Below are positions 9,253-18,812 of a DNA stretch of 64,000 nt, one piece after another. Source of the stretch: Robiginitalea marina (lineage in GTDB: Bacteria; Bacteroidota; Bacteroidia; Flavobacteriales; Flavobacteriaceae); contig NZ_JAMXIB010000004.1 in assembly GCF_024006985.1 (NCBI RefSeq), positions 215,421 through 279,420 on the forward strand, written 5' to 3'. How positions within the stretch are numbered: the stretch's first letter is position 1; each line of letters starts with the position of its first letter. A program made the position numbers and the translations under genes. The notes beneath the pieces are model-generated. The model worked only from the letters and a program-made list of their open reading frames with translations, had not been told where the DNA came from and did no database searches.

Positions 9253-12200
9253 TTAAAAGGTGGCGTTAATTCCAAAGGTAATGGTCATTGGGTTCGGGAA
9301 CGCTGCCCAGTCAATCCCCCTTACCGGAACACCTGAACCCAGGGTTCCTGTACCTACGGTTACCTCGGGGTCGATACCGCTGTAATCCGTAATCAGGAAC
9401 AGGTTCTGCCCGGTCAGGGACAGACGAAGGGATTTGAAGGTTCCTTCACCACTTAGAGGCACATTGTACCCAACGGTTGCGTTCTGGAACCGGACAAAAT
9501 CTCCTTTTTCCAGGAAACGGGTCGAAACCGCAGTGGAAGCACCACCGTTTTCCCCGCTGGCCACTACGTCCTGGGTCACGTTACGGGCGGTAACCAATTG
9601 CCCGGCGTTGAAGAAGGAGTTGGCGGTGTTGTTGTACACGGAGAATCCGAACTGACCGTTGAAGAAGGCTGAGGCATCCCAGTTCTTGTGGCGGAAGTTC
9701 AGGGTGAGACCTGAAGTAATGTCAGGCAGACCGTCTTCGCCTACGAAGGTTTTGTCTGCATCAGGATCTCCAATCCCGTTCCCGTCGATGTCGCGGTAAG
9801 TCGGGTTGCCGTCACCGTCGAAGCCAGTGAATTCTGCCATGTAGTAGGAGAACAGGGACTGGCCGGCTTCAAAACGCTGGGCGAAGGCTCCGGAAAGCCC
9901 GGGCCCGTTGATTTCCCCGGTGTTGATTGACCCCTGGAAGTCCTGGATCTCGTTCTTGTTGTACGCGATATTGAATGCCACGCCGAAGTCGGTGTCTGCC
10001 GTCTGCACGAAATCGTAGTTGATGGCGAATTCAATCCCCTGGTTGAGTACCGAGGCATCTACGTTACCAAACTGGAAAGGTATGGTAGAAGGTGCGGCGG
10101 GAGGGGTCTGCAGAAGCAGGTCATTGGTTTCCCTGCGATAGACATCGATGCTACCACTCAGGCGGTCATTGTTGAATCCGAAGTCGAGACCGACGGTCAT
10201 GTCGAAGGTGGTTTCCCATTTAAGGTCGGGCACGTCTGTGGCGACAATGGAAAGACCGTTCTGGTTTACGGACATATCGTTGTTGATGCCAAGGCCTGCA
10301 AAACGCTGGCGGGCTACGAAGTTACCGTATCCAAGACCTTCCTGGTTACCGATAAGACCGGCACTGAGGCGGAGTTTCAGGGTAGAAACGCTCTCAGGCA
10401 TAAAGTCTTCCTCGGCAATCTGCCAGGCAAAGGCCCCTGAAGGGAAGTATCCGTACTGGTTTTCAGGACCGAACCTTGAGGACCCGTCCGCCCGCATTGT
10501 GGCGGTAAAAAGGTACTTGCCCATCAGGCTGTAGTTGACCCGTCCGAAGAAGGACTGCAGCTCGTCGGTATTGTCGAAAACGTCTGCTGTAACAGAGCGA
10601 ACGGCCCTGTTGAACTGGAAGGGGACCGCTTCTCCCGCTACAACGTCAGGGAAAAGGCGGTTAACCACCAGGGAAGAGGTGTTTACCCCATAGTAGAACT
10701 GTTGGTAGGAACCGTCAATGGTGCGCGCAGCGGCATTAACAGTGTTCCGAATGGCATCTGCCATGCCGTTCAGTTCAGAGGTCCCGAAGCCCCTGGCCGC
10801 TGAGTTCCGGCCTGAGGTGCGGAAATCCTGGTAAGCATACCCCACGAGGGCGTCGAGGTTTGAATTCTCGAATTCCTTGCGGTAGTTCAGCGTGGCTTCC
10901 AGGGTTTTGTTCTCCCGGTCCAGCGTGTTGTAGGTTCCGAAACCAAGGGTTTCAATCCCGGTGAAGTTCTGGATATTGGAAGAAAGCACCGAGGTGTTTT
11001 CACTCTCAGACTTATCGTAACCCATATTCACCTTGGCTGAAAGTTCAGGGGTGAATTTGTACTCCACTGATCCGTTCAGCAGGAAACGGTCCGTATTGGT
11101 TATGTTCTGGGATTCCGCCAGGTAGTTGGCCGGCTGGATTTGCCCGCCTCCGTCATCAAAGTCGGCGCTGGAAGGCCAGGTTGGGTTTGCGGAATAGGCG
11201 GCCCCGAGGATGTCCCCGCGGAAACCGGCACCGGCAGCGAGGGGCGGTTGCTCCCTGTTCACGCGGCCGATAGAGGTTTGCAGCCCCACAATCAGTTTGT
11301 CGTCAAGGAAGCGCTGGGTCAGGTTAAGCCTTCCGGTTATCCGTTCGAATTCGGATTTTTCAACCACCCCGAATTGTTTCTGGTATCCGAAGGTAGCCCG
11401 AACGTTTCCGGACCCGTAGTTCCTGGAATAGGCCAGGTTGTGGTTGGTGGAAGCCGCTGTGCGGGTCACCACGTCCTGCCAGTTGGTGTTGGCGCCGAAG
11501 TCCACATCGCTGGGGGTACCTCCGTAGAGGGCCACTGCATCGAGGAATTGTTCGCGGTTCAGCAGGTCGTACTGACGTACCGGGGTGGCAATGCTAAGGT
11601 TGGAAGACCATTCGATCTGCCCCCCGGTAGCCCCCCGGCCACTTTTGGTGGTGATGATCACGACCCCGTTCGCACCCCGTGAACCGTAAATAGCGGTAGC
11701 GGAGGCGTCTTTAAGGATGCTGATGCTTTCAATGTCGTTCGGGTTCAGGAAGTTCAGCGGGTTACCGACTTCAGAACCACCTTGCCCTGTGTCCCCTGAG
11801 GCATCGGTATTCTGCCCGAACAGGGGCACGCCGTCAACCACGAAGAGGGGGTTGTTACTGGCGCGAACAGAGTTGGCACCCCGGATGTTAACATTAATCC
11901 CTGCACCGGGCTCCCCGCTCGTTTGCTGGATGTTAACCCCGGCAGTTTTACCCTGGATCAATTGTTCCGGAGAGGAGATCACCCCTCCGTTGAACTCGTC
12001 GGAAGTCACCGAGGCCACGGAACCGGTCGCGTCCTTGACGGTAGTCTGGCCGTAACCGATGATCACTACCTCATCCAATGCCTGGGCATCTTCCTGAAGG
12101 GTAACATTAATGGTTGAGCGCCCGTTTACCGGCACTTCCTGGGTGGAATAACCGATATAGCTGAAAACCAGCACGGCATTCGCATCGACTCCGTCCAGGG

Positions 12201-12378
12201 TATAATTCCCGTCGAAATCTGTTTGTGTACCAGTGGTTGTTCCCTTTACCACAACGCTGGCGCCCGGAAGGGGGCCATTCGCATCAGAAACATTACCTGA
12301 TACTTCTTGCGCCTGCGCCCATCCGAAGCACAAAAATGCCCCGACAAGCAGTAAGCTCCTGAGTAGCGTAATCTTCAT
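9253..12378 (-). CDS. susC: SusC/RagA-family TonB-linked outer-membrane transporter
   Basis: A 1041-residue TonB-dependent transporter. Residues 1-24 are a signal peptide; about 25-110 form the carboxypeptidase-D-like regulatory domain (GPLPGASVVVKGTTTGTQTD, FSYIGYSTQEVPV) characteristic of SusC; about 115-235 are the plug (VVIIGYG, NIRGANSV, FVVDGVPL, ATAIYGSRGANGVV); the rest is a 22-strand barrel ending in an aromatic residue (FGINATF). With SusD it forms a TonB-powered glycan import complex. It is the first gene of the susCD transcript. A LacI-type operator lies about 94 bases upstream of its start, implying sugar control. No SusE or SusF gene follows. Confidence 0.95.
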   Translation of the reverse strand: MKITLLRSLLLVGAFLCFGWAQAQEVSGNVSDANGPLPGASVVVKGTTTGTQTDFDGNYTLDGVDANAVLVFSYIGYSTQEVPVNGRSTINVTLQEDAQALDEVVIIGYGQTTVKDATGSVASVTSDEFNGGVISSPEQLIQGKTAGVNIQQTSGEPGAGINVNIRGANSVRASNNPLFVVDGVPLFGQNTDASGDTGQGGSEVGNPLNFLNPNDIESISILKDASATAIYGSRGANGVVIITTKSGRGATGGQIEWSSNLSIATPVRQYDLLNREQFLDAVALYGGTPSDVDFGANTNWQDVVTRTAASTNHNLAYSRNYGSGNVRATFGYQKQFGVVEKSEFERITGRLNLTQRFLDDKLIVGLQTSIGRVNREQPPLAAGAGFRGDILGAAYSANPTWPSSADFDDGGGQIQPANYLAESQNITNTDRFLLNGSVEYKFTPELSAKVNMGYDKSESENTSVLSSNIQNFTGIETLGFGTYNTLDRENKTLEATLNYRKEFENSNLDALVGYAYQDFRTSGRNSAARGFGTSELNGMADAIRNTVNAAARTIDGSYQQFYYGVNTSSLVVNRLFPDVVAGEAVPFQFNRAVRSVTADVFDNTDELQSFFGRVNYSLMGKYLFTATMRADGSSRFGPENQYGYFPSGAFAWQIAEEDFMPESVSTLKLRLSAGLIGNQEGLGYGNFVARQRFAGLGINNDMSVNQNGLSIVATDVPDLKWETTFDMTVGLDFGFNNDRLSGSIDVYRRETNDLLLQTPPAAPSTIPFQFGNVDASVLNQGIEFAINYDFVQTADTDFGVAFNIAYNKNEIQDFQGSINTGEINGPGLSGAFAQRFEAGQSLFSYYMAEFTGFDGDGNPTYRDIDGNGIGDPDADKTFVGEDGLPDITSGLTLNFRHKNWDASAFFNGQFGFSVYNNTANSFFNAGQLVTARNVTQDVVASGENGGASTAVSTRFLEKGDFVRFQNATVGYNVPLSGEGTFKSLRLSLTGQNLFLITDYSGIDPEVTVGTGTLGSGVPVRGIDWAAFPNPMTITFGINATF

Positions 12379-12471
12379 AAATCGTTAGTTTTAAAGTTTA
12401 GTTAATTTAATTCAAGAGGTCAAAGTATGTAAAAAAATTGTTAATATCCTATTTTTAGTACTGTTAAAGGG

Positions 12472-12489
12472 CACGAAACCGTTTTCGTG
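12472..12489. promoter_or_regulatory. LacI-family operator palindrome upstream of susC
   Basis: CACGAAACCGTTTTCGTG has perfect 7-base inverted arms (CACGAAA / TTTCGTG) around a CG centre, the form typical of LacI-family operators. It lies 94 bases upstream of susC and 243 bases upstream of lacI. The adjacent LacI-family protein is the natural candidate binder. Binding is inferred. Confidence 0.7.
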
Positions 12490-12614
12490 TTAATATTTTA
12501 CCATGAAATACGAATGCCCTAATTTTTGATTGTTCCTGTTACTTATATGGTAAAGGCGGGGGTGTAATTTTATGTATAAGCGAAACAAATATAGTATTTT
12601 TTTGATGCCACGGC

Positions 12615-12628
12615 AATTTACGTAAATT
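12615..12628. promoter_or_regulatory. Perfect 14-base palindrome upstream of lacI
   Basis: AATTTACGTAAATT is fully self-complementary with a central CG. It lies about 100 bases upstream of the lacI start and could be a second, lower-affinity or autoregulatory operator. Its arms differ from the CACGAAA site, so this is tentative. Confidence 0.4.
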
Positions 12629-12731
12629 TTCAGTCCCTAATAAAACAGGGGTTTTCCAAAGGGCGCACCCCCGGGGATACTCCTGAAGGAATATTGCTTA
12701 CTTTCACTTTGGAATTGATCGGACCTTTACC

Positions 12732-13778
12732 ATGATGAGAAAGAACATCACCCTGAAGGATATTGCCCGCGAATTGGAGGTTTCGGTCTCCACGGTTTCG
12801 AAGGCCCTGAAAAACAGCAATGAGATCAGCCGCGATACCCGTGAAAAGATACAGGCCTTTGCAAGGCTCTACAACTACAAGCCCAACAATATTGCCATCA
12901 GCCTTAAGAACAAGCGCACCAAAAATATAGGGGTGGTGATCCCGGACATCGTGCACCATTTTTTCACTACGGTGTTCCGGGGGATTGAGAAATACGCCAA
13001 CGGGAAAGGCTATAACGTAATCGTATGCGTTTCCGATGAGTCCTTCGACAAGGAGGTCATCAATATGGAAATGCTTGCCAATGGCAGCATTGACGGGTTT
13101 ATTATGGCCCTCTCCGCTGAAACCCAACTCAGGGGCGATTATGCGCACCTGCGGCAGGTTGCCGAACAGGGCATCCCCCTGGTCCTTTTTGACCGGGTGA
13201 CCGAGGAAGTGCCCTGCGACAAGGTCGTAATCAATGATGAGGAAGCGGCCATGCAGGCCGTGGAGCACCTGATCCGGAGTGGTAAAAGGCGTATAGCCCT
13301 GATTACGAACGAAAGCTACCTGCACGTGAGCGCCATGCGGGAGAAGGGCTATCGCCGGGCACTCAAAGATCATGGCATCCCCTTTGATGACACCCTCGTC
13401 CTCCGTCTGCCCTACCAGTTTGAGGAGGAGGAGTTAAGCAGGCAATTCTTTGAGACCCGGAAATTCGATGCCGTGCTTTCGGTCAATGAGATATTTGCCA
13501 TCAGGGGGATGCGCCTGGCCCGGGGGCAGGGATACCGGATTCCTGAAGATATTTCCTTTATCGGCTTTACCGACGGGATGCTTTCCCGGTATTCCATCCC
13601 AACCCTGACTTCGGTAGCCCAGCACGGGGAGGAAATGGGGGCCTGTGCCGCCCGCCTGCTGATCGGGAAAGTAGAGCACGAATACGACGAAACCGACCCT
13701 GGCAGCTATCGGACTGAAGTTATCCGGGCAAGCCTCATCGAAAGGGAATCCACCCTTCCCGGCCTCCCCGGGTCCTGA
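12732..13778 (+). CDS. LacI-family transcriptional regulator
   Basis: A 348-residue LacI/GalR regulator. The N-terminal helix-turn-helix (residues about 5-60: ITLKDIARELEVSVSTVSKAL, then NYKPNNIAISL, the hinge-helix region) is followed by a periplasmic-binding-protein-like effector domain (IGVVIPDIVHHFFTTVFRGIE at its start; SFIGFTDGMLSRYSIPTLTSV near its end). LacI proteins bind CG-centred palindromes and release or re-bind them on sugar binding. It sits between susC and the maltose-utilisation genes, so malto-oligosaccharide control of both arms is likely. A second ATG one codon downstream is equally possible. Confidence 0.93.
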   Translation: MMRKNITLKDIARELEVSVSTVSKALKNSNEISRDTREKIQAFARLYNYKPNNIAISLKNKRTKNIGVVIPDIVHHFFTTVFRGIEKYANGKGYNVIVCVSDESFDKEVINMEMLANGSIDGFIMALSAETQLRGDYAHLRQVAEQGIPLVLFDRVTEEVPCDKVVINDEEAAMQAVEHLIRSGKRRIALITNESYLHVSAMREKGYRRALKDHGIPFDDTLVLRLPYQFEEEELSRQFFETRKFDAVLSVNEIFAIRGMRLARGQGYRIPEDISFIGFTDGMLSRYSIPTLTSVAQHGEEMGACAARLLIGKVEHEYDETDPGSYRTEVIRASLIERESTLPGLPGS

Positions 13779-13839
13779 CGGCCCGGCTAAAGAAACCCAA
13801 CCGCTTGCCTTCCATGGGGCTAAAGAAAGAATTCCTTTC

Positions 13840-13847
13840 TATATTTG
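13840..13847 (+). promoter_or_regulatory. Promoter -7 element upstream of pgmB
   Basis: TATATTTG matches TAnnTTTG exactly and lies 57 bases upstream of the pgmB ATG, in a 126-base gap after lacI. No TTG is found at the expected -33 spacing. It suggests the catabolic genes have their own promoter separate from lacI. Confidence 0.5.
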
Positions 13848-13904
13848 ACAACCGGGAACCCCTGGATGCTGCCTTCCGGCCTCCCCGGGTAAAAGAGATT
13901 CTAT

Positions 13905-14570
13905 ATGAAGGGTTTTATTTTTGACCTCGACGGGGTTATCGTGGACACCGCCCGGTACCATTACCTCGCCTGGAAACACCTGGCCGACCAGCTGGGAATC
14001 CCGTTCACCGAAGCCGATAATGAACGCTTCAAGGGGGTGAGCCGCCGCAGGTGCCTGGAAATCCTTCTCGAAATGGGTGGCCTGCAGGTGCCGGGGGAGC
14101 AATTCGAAGCCTGGTTGCTGGAAAAGAACGAAGACTACCTCTCCTATATCAGTAAAATGGATGCCTCGGAAATCCTCCCGGAAGTACCCCGGGTGCTGGA
14201 GTTTCTCAGGGAAAGGGACGTCCCCATGGCCCTGGGCTCTGCCAGCAAGAACGCCAGGCCCATCCTGGAAAAAGTGGGGCTTGCCTCCTACTTCAGGACG
14301 GTGGTGGACGGGAACGAGGTGGTGAAAGCCAAACCCGACCCGCAGGTATTCCTTATGGCGGCTGACCGCCTGGGTGTTGCCCCCGCTGAATGTGTGGTGT
14401 TCGAGGACGCTCAGGCGGGCATCGCAGCCGCCAACGCCGCGGGCATGTACAGTATCGGGATCGGGGATGCCGCCGTGCTCGGGGAAGCCGACCGCGTATT
14501 CCGGGATTTTACAGAAATCCGCCCCGGTTTTATGGAGCACCTGCTCCAATTGGAAATAAAAACGTCTTAA
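13905..14570 (+). CDS. pgmB: Beta-phosphoglucomutase (HAD superfamily)
   Basis: A 221-residue HAD hydrolase-fold mutase that converts beta-glucose 1-phosphate to glucose 6-phosphate, the step after maltose phosphorylase. Motif I is FDLDGVIVDTA (nucleophile Asp7, acid/base Asp9), motif II is in LGSASKNA, motif III is the lysine of AKPDP, and motif IV is VVFEDAQAG. The length is normal for the family. It ends 11 bases before the GH65 start, and the pairing with a GH65 phosphorylase is the standard arrangement that settles this over a generic HAD phosphatase. Confidence 0.93.
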   Translation: MKGFIFDLDGVIVDTARYHYLAWKHLADQLGIPFTEADNERFKGVSRRRCLEILLEMGGLQVPGEQFEAWLLEKNEDYLSYISKMDASEILPEVPRVLEFLRERDVPMALGSASKNARPILEKVGLASYFRTVVDGNEVVKAKPDPQVFLMAADRLGVAPAECVVFEDAQAGIAAANAAGMYSIGIGDAAVLGEADRVFRDFTEIRPGFMEHLLQLEIKTS

Positions 14571-14581
14571 ACAGGAACTTT

Positions 14582-16888
14582 ATGAACCAGGATTATATCG
14601 TACCCGATGTGTGGTCGATTATAGAGGAAGGTTTTGAGCCTTCCCGGGTGAAATCATCTGAAAGTTTGTTCAGCCTCGGAAACGGGGCCATGGGCCAGCG
14701 GGCAAACTTCGAGGAAGCATACAGCGGCCCCACCTTCCAGGGAAGCTACATCGGGGGGGTGTACTATCCTGACAAAACCAGGGTGGGCTGGTGGAAGAAC
14801 GGCTACCCGGAGTATTTTGCCAAGGTAATCAATGCCCCGAGCTGGATTGGGATCGGGGTAACGGTGGACGGGGAAGCCCTCGACCTGAACCGCTGTACGG
14901 AAATCAAAGGGTACCGGCGCGAATTCCATATGAAGGAGGGCTGGTACCGACGCTCCTTCCAGGCCCGGCTCCGGAACGGGGCGCGGGTGGCTGTGGAGGC
15001 CACGCGCTTCCTGAGCATGGCCCATGGGGAACTCGGGGCGATCAAATACAGTATTACCCTGCTCGAAAAGGGGGGTACCATTGCCCTGGAACCGTATCTC
15101 GACAGCGGCATCACCAACGAGGATTCCAACTGGGACGACCAGTTCTGGCAAAGCACCAGGGTGGTTTCCGAGGGGGCGCGGGCCTGCATTGAAGCCCACA
15201 CCCTGAAAACTTTTTTCCACACCTGCACCTTCATGGAGGCGCACCTGACCCTTGACGGGGCTGAAATCGGGAACGAACCTGAGGTGAGGGAAGAACCGAC
15301 TTACGTGGGGCACCGGTATACCGTAGAGGTGCCTGAAGGGCAAACCCTTACCCTCTATAAATACGGCGGATATACGGTGGACCTGAACCACCCGAAAGAG
15401 GGGTTGATGCAGGCGGCCTGGAAGGTGCTCGGCACGGCCCGCAAAAAGGGGTTCGACGGCCTTCTGGAGGAGCAGCGCCAGGCCTGGGCCCGCATCTGGG
15501 AAATGAGCGATATTACCATAGAGGGCGATGTGAAGGCCCAACAGGGCATCCGGTTCAACATCCTGCAGCTGAACCAGACCTATACCGGCAGGGATTCACG
15601 ACTCAATATCGGGCCGAAGGGATTCACCGGGGAAAAATACGGGGGGAGCACCTACTGGGATACCGAAGCCTACTGCATTCCCTTTTACATGGCCACCAAA
15701 GACCAGTTTGTAGCCAGGAACCTGTTGAAATACCGCTATAACCACCTGGAAAAGGCGATAGAAAACGCGGCCAAGCTGGGCTTCAGCAAGGGGGCGGCCC
15801 TCTACCCCATGGTAACCATGAACGGCGAGGAATGCCACAACGAGTGGGAGATCACCTTTGAGGAGATCCACCGCAACAGCGCCATCGCCTATGCCATTTA
15901 CAATTATTACCGCTATACGGGCGACTATACCTATATCCCCGACATGGGCCTTGAGGTGCTTATCGGCATCGCCCGGTTCTGGTACCAGCGCGCCTCCTTT
16001 TCCGAACCAAAGCAGCAATACGTTATTTTGGGGGTTACGGGGCCCAATGAGTACGAGAATAATGTCAACAACAACTGGTATACCAATTATTCGGCCCGCT
16101 GGTGTATCCGGTTTTGCCTTGAGCAGCTTCGCAAGGTTAAGGACGGGTATCAGGAAGACTATCGCCGCATTATCGGCCATACCCGCCTGACCGAAGTCGA
16201 AACGGAAAAATGGAAAAAGGTGGCCGATCAGATGTACCTTCCCTATTCAGAGGAACATAAGGTTTACCTGCAACAGGACGGCTTCCTGGACAAGGAGCTG
16301 ATCCCGGTCTCGGAACTGGACCGCACCCAGCGGCCACTCAACCAGAAATGGAGCTGGGACCGCATCCTGCGTTCGCCCTATATTAAACAGGCCGACACCC
16401 TGCAGGGGTTCTATTTCTTTGAAGAACATTTCACCCTGGAGGAACTGGAAAGGCACTTCGATTTCTACGAGCCGTTTACGGTGCACGAGTCGTCCCTTTC
16501 CCCCTGTGTGCACAGCATTCAGGCGGCCAGGCTGAATCGCATGGACCAGGCCTACGAGTTTTACCTGCGCACCTCCCGCCTCGACCTGGACGATTACAAC
16601 AAGGAGGTCCACGAAGGGCTGCACATCACCTCCATGGCCGGTACCTGGATGAGCATTGTGGAAGGTTTCGGGGGGCTCAGGGTCATCAATGACAAGCTGA
16701 ATTTCCACCCCCGCATCCCTAAGCAATGGAAGTCCTATTCCTTCAAGCTCAATTTCCGTGGCCGGATCCTGAAGGTGACAGTCACCCCCGGCAAGGCCAG
16801 TTTCCACCTCGATGCTGAGGAAGAGATGTCGATCCGGGTCAACGGGAACCGGGTGGTACTCCCCCCCCAGGAAACCGTCCATGTGTAA
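14582..16888 (+). CDS. Glycoside hydrolase family 65 protein, probable maltose phosphorylase
   Basis: A 768-residue GH65 enzyme with the motifs of maltose phosphorylases: GPKGFTGEKYGGSTYWDTEA around 344-363 and GEECHNEWEITFEEIHR around 415-431, which contains the catalytic acid (Glu421 or Glu423). It phosphorolyses maltose to glucose and beta-glucose 1-phosphate in the cytoplasm; no signal peptide is present. The start is the ATG of MNQDYIVPDV, 11 bases after pgmB; the frame stays open further upstream but only inside pgmB. Its 3' end overlaps the next gene by eight bases. Trehalose or kojibiose phosphorylase are the alternatives, less likely beside SusCD and GH13 genes. Confidence 0.92.
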   Translation: MNQDYIVPDVWSIIEEGFEPSRVKSSESLFSLGNGAMGQRANFEEAYSGPTFQGSYIGGVYYPDKTRVGWWKNGYPEYFAKVINAPSWIGIGVTVDGEALDLNRCTEIKGYRREFHMKEGWYRRSFQARLRNGARVAVEATRFLSMAHGELGAIKYSITLLEKGGTIALEPYLDSGITNEDSNWDDQFWQSTRVVSEGARACIEAHTLKTFFHTCTFMEAHLTLDGAEIGNEPEVREEPTYVGHRYTVEVPEGQTLTLYKYGGYTVDLNHPKEGLMQAAWKVLGTARKKGFDGLLEEQRQAWARIWEMSDITIEGDVKAQQGIRFNILQLNQTYTGRDSRLNIGPKGFTGEKYGGSTYWDTEAYCIPFYMATKDQFVARNLLKYRYNHLEKAIENAAKLGFSKGAALYPMVTMNGEECHNEWEITFEEIHRNSAIAYAIYNYYRYTGDYTYIPDMGLEVLIGIARFWYQRASFSEPKQQYVILGVTGPNEYENNVNNNWYTNYSARWCIRFCLEQLRKVKDGYQEDYRRIIGHTRLTEVETEKWKKVADQMYLPYSEEHKVYLQQDGFLDKELIPVSELDRTQRPLNQKWSWDRILRSPYIKQADTLQGFYFFEEHFTLEELERHFDFYEPFTVHESSLSPCVHSIQAARLNRMDQAYEFYLRTSRLDLDDYNKEVHEGLHITSMAGTWMSIVEGFGGLRVINDKLNFHPRIPKQWKSYSFKLNFRGRILKVTVTPGKASFHLDAEEEMSIRVNGNRVVLPPQETVHV

Positions 16889-18809
16889 CCGGGGGCGGGA
16901 TTGCTGCGGGAAACGGGCCCGGGCATGGGCAAGGGCAGCCCTGTTCCCGGCACTCCTGGCCCCCCTGATGATGGTTGTTATGGCAAACCGGTTACTGGCG
17001 CAGGTCAGGGTTGAGCCCCCCAACTGGTGGGTGGGCATGCACAACCCTTCCCTCCAGTTGATGCTCCACGGGTCCGGGATTGCCGGATATCGCCCTGAAA
17101 TTTCAGGCGATGGGTTGACCCTGGAGGCCTGGCACCCGGGCGCGAGCCCGAACTACCTCTTCCTCGACCTCACGGTGGCCCCGGAAGGGGAAGGGGGTTG
17201 GGTATCGATTGCCCTGGAGCGCTCCGGCTTCCCCAAAATCACCCTGGAATACGAACTGAAAAGGCGGGAAAGGCCTCCGGAGGCCCTCAGGGGCTTCGAT
17301 TCCTCCGATGTGGTCTGCCTGATCACCCCCGACCGGTTCGCCAATGGGGACCCCGGGAACGACCAGGTGCCCGGGCTCAGGGAGCAGGGGGTCAACCGGA
17401 AGGACGATTATGCCCGGCACGGGGGCGATATCCGCGGGATCATCGAACACCTCGACTACCTCTCTGAAATGGGGTTTACCGCGCTTTGGCCCACCCCCCT
17501 GCTGACCAACGACATGCCCCGGACGTCTTACCACGGGTATGCCATTACTGATTTTTATGCGGTAGACCCCCGTTTCGGCACCCTGGAGGAGTACCGGGAA
17601 CTCAGCGACAAGGCGCGCGCCCGCGGCCTGAAACTGATCATGGACCAGGTGGTAAACCATTGCGGCCTTTACCACTGGTGGATGGCAGACCTTCCTTTTC
17701 CGGACTGGATACACTACCAGGACGACTTCCTGGCGGGCCGGCCCTTTACGGTCACTAACCACCGCCGCACGACCAACCAGGACCCTTATGCCGCCCGCAC
17801 CGACAGGGAGCTCTTGAACCAGGGGTGGTTTGTCCCGGATATGCCCGACCTGAACCAGTCAAACCCCTTTATGGCCACATACCTGATCCAGAACAGCATC
17901 TGGTGGGTGGAAACCCTGCAACTCGGGGGGATCCGGCAGGACACCTATCCCTATCCCGACAAGGCCTTTATGGCCCGGTGGGCAAGGGTCCTGATGGAGG
18001 AATACCCGGAATTCACCATCGTGGGCGAGGAGTGGAGCTATAACCCCTTGCTGGTCGGGTACTGGCAGCACGGGGCGCATAACCGGGACGCCTACCAGTC
18101 GTGGCTCAGGTCGACCATGGACTTCCCCCTCCAGAAGGCCCTGGTGGGGGCCTTAACTGCGGAAGAGGGTTGGGACGCCGGCCTGAATATCCTTTACGAA
18201 GCCCTGGCCAATGATTTCCATTACCCCCGCCCCCTCGATTTGCTCTTCTTCGGCGACAACCACGATATGGACCGGTTGTTTACCCAGTTGGGGGAATCGG
18301 TCGGCCTCACTGAAATGGCACTGGCCTTTATTCTTACGGCCCCAAGGATCCCTCAGATCTATTACGGCACCGAATTGTTGTTGCAGAACAGCGCAAAGCC
18401 CGGAGACCACGGCCTGATCCGCACCGACTTCCCGGGGGGTTGGTCAGGGGACCCCAAAAACGGGTTCGACGGCAGGGGCCTGGACCCCCGTGAGCGGGCC
18501 ATGCAGGCCTACGTTAAAAAACTCCTGAATTTCAGGAAGCAAAGCCCGGCCCTGCAAATGGGCGGCACGCTCCATTTTGCCCCGGAGGACGGGGTGTACG
18601 TGCTGGCGCGGACCTACGGGGACGAGCGGGTGGTGCTGGTGCTGAACAAAAACGAGAAGCCTTATGCCCTGTCCCTCGGCCGTTTCGAAGAACTGGGCCT
18701 GGAGGGAAAACCCGTAAGGAATATCCTCAATGGAGAAACCCTGGTTTGGGAAGGCAGGTTGCCCCTAAATTCCCCCGGGGCCTATATTTTTGCAACCCAT
18801 AAGGATTAA
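16881..18809 (+). CDS. SusA-like GH13 cyclomaltodextrinase/neopullulanase
   Basis: A 642-residue exported GH13 enzyme. Residues about 1-41 look like a signal peptide ending in LLAQ, with an unusually long basic, cysteine-containing n-region (CNRGRDCCGKRARAWAR). The N-terminal beta domain (VEPPNWWVGMHNPSLQLML) is that of cyclomaltodextrinases, followed by the (beta/alpha)8 barrel with nucleophile Asp354 in IRQDTYPY, acid/base Glu383 in VGEEW and Asp461 in FFGDNHDMDR, and a C-terminal beta domain. It should cut maltodextrins in the periplasm. The ATG overlaps the GH65 stop (ATGTGTAA), implying translational coupling. A later in-frame ATG at residue 30 would leave a shorter hydrophobic leader, so the exact start is uncertain. 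Confidence 0.9.
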   Translation: MCNRGRDCCGKRARAWARAALFPALLAPLMMVVMANRLLAQVRVEPPNWWVGMHNPSLQLMLHGSGIAGYRPEISGDGLTLEAWHPGASPNYLFLDLTVAPEGEGGWVSIALERSGFPKITLEYELKRRERPPEALRGFDSSDVVCLITPDRFANGDPGNDQVPGLREQGVNRKDDYARHGGDIRGIIEHLDYLSEMGFTALWPTPLLTNDMPRTSYHGYAITDFYAVDPRFGTLEEYRELSDKARARGLKLIMDQVVNHCGLYHWWMADLPFPDWIHYQDDFLAGRPFTVTNHRRTTNQDPYAARTDRELLNQGWFVPDMPDLNQSNPFMATYLIQNSIWWVETLQLGGIRQDTYPYPDKAFMARWARVLMEEYPEFTIVGEEWSYNPLLVGYWQHGAHNRDAYQSWLRSTMDFPLQKALVGALTAEEGWDAGLNILYEALANDFHYPRPLDLLFFGDNHDMDRLFTQLGESVGLTEMALAFILTAPRIPQIYYGTELLLQNSAKPGDHGLIRTDFPGGWSGDPKNGFDGRGLDPRERAMQAYVKKLLNFRKQSPALQMGGTLHFAPEDGVYVLARTYGDERVVLVLNKNEKPYALSLGRFEELGLEGKPVRNILNGETLVWEGRLPLNSPGAYIFATHKD

Positions 18810-18812
18810 ACG

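Larger units (their letters stand above)
12379..12731. other. Divergent regulatory region between susC and lacI
   Basis: About 350 bases without a gene, AT-richer than the flanking coding DNA. It holds two palindromes centred on CG (12472-12489 and 12615-12628), described separately. On the minus strand, ATACTTTG at about 12425 is a partial match to the -7 consensus for susC; no convincing -33 element goes with it. No exact TAnnTTTG box was found for lacI. Confidence 0.6.
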
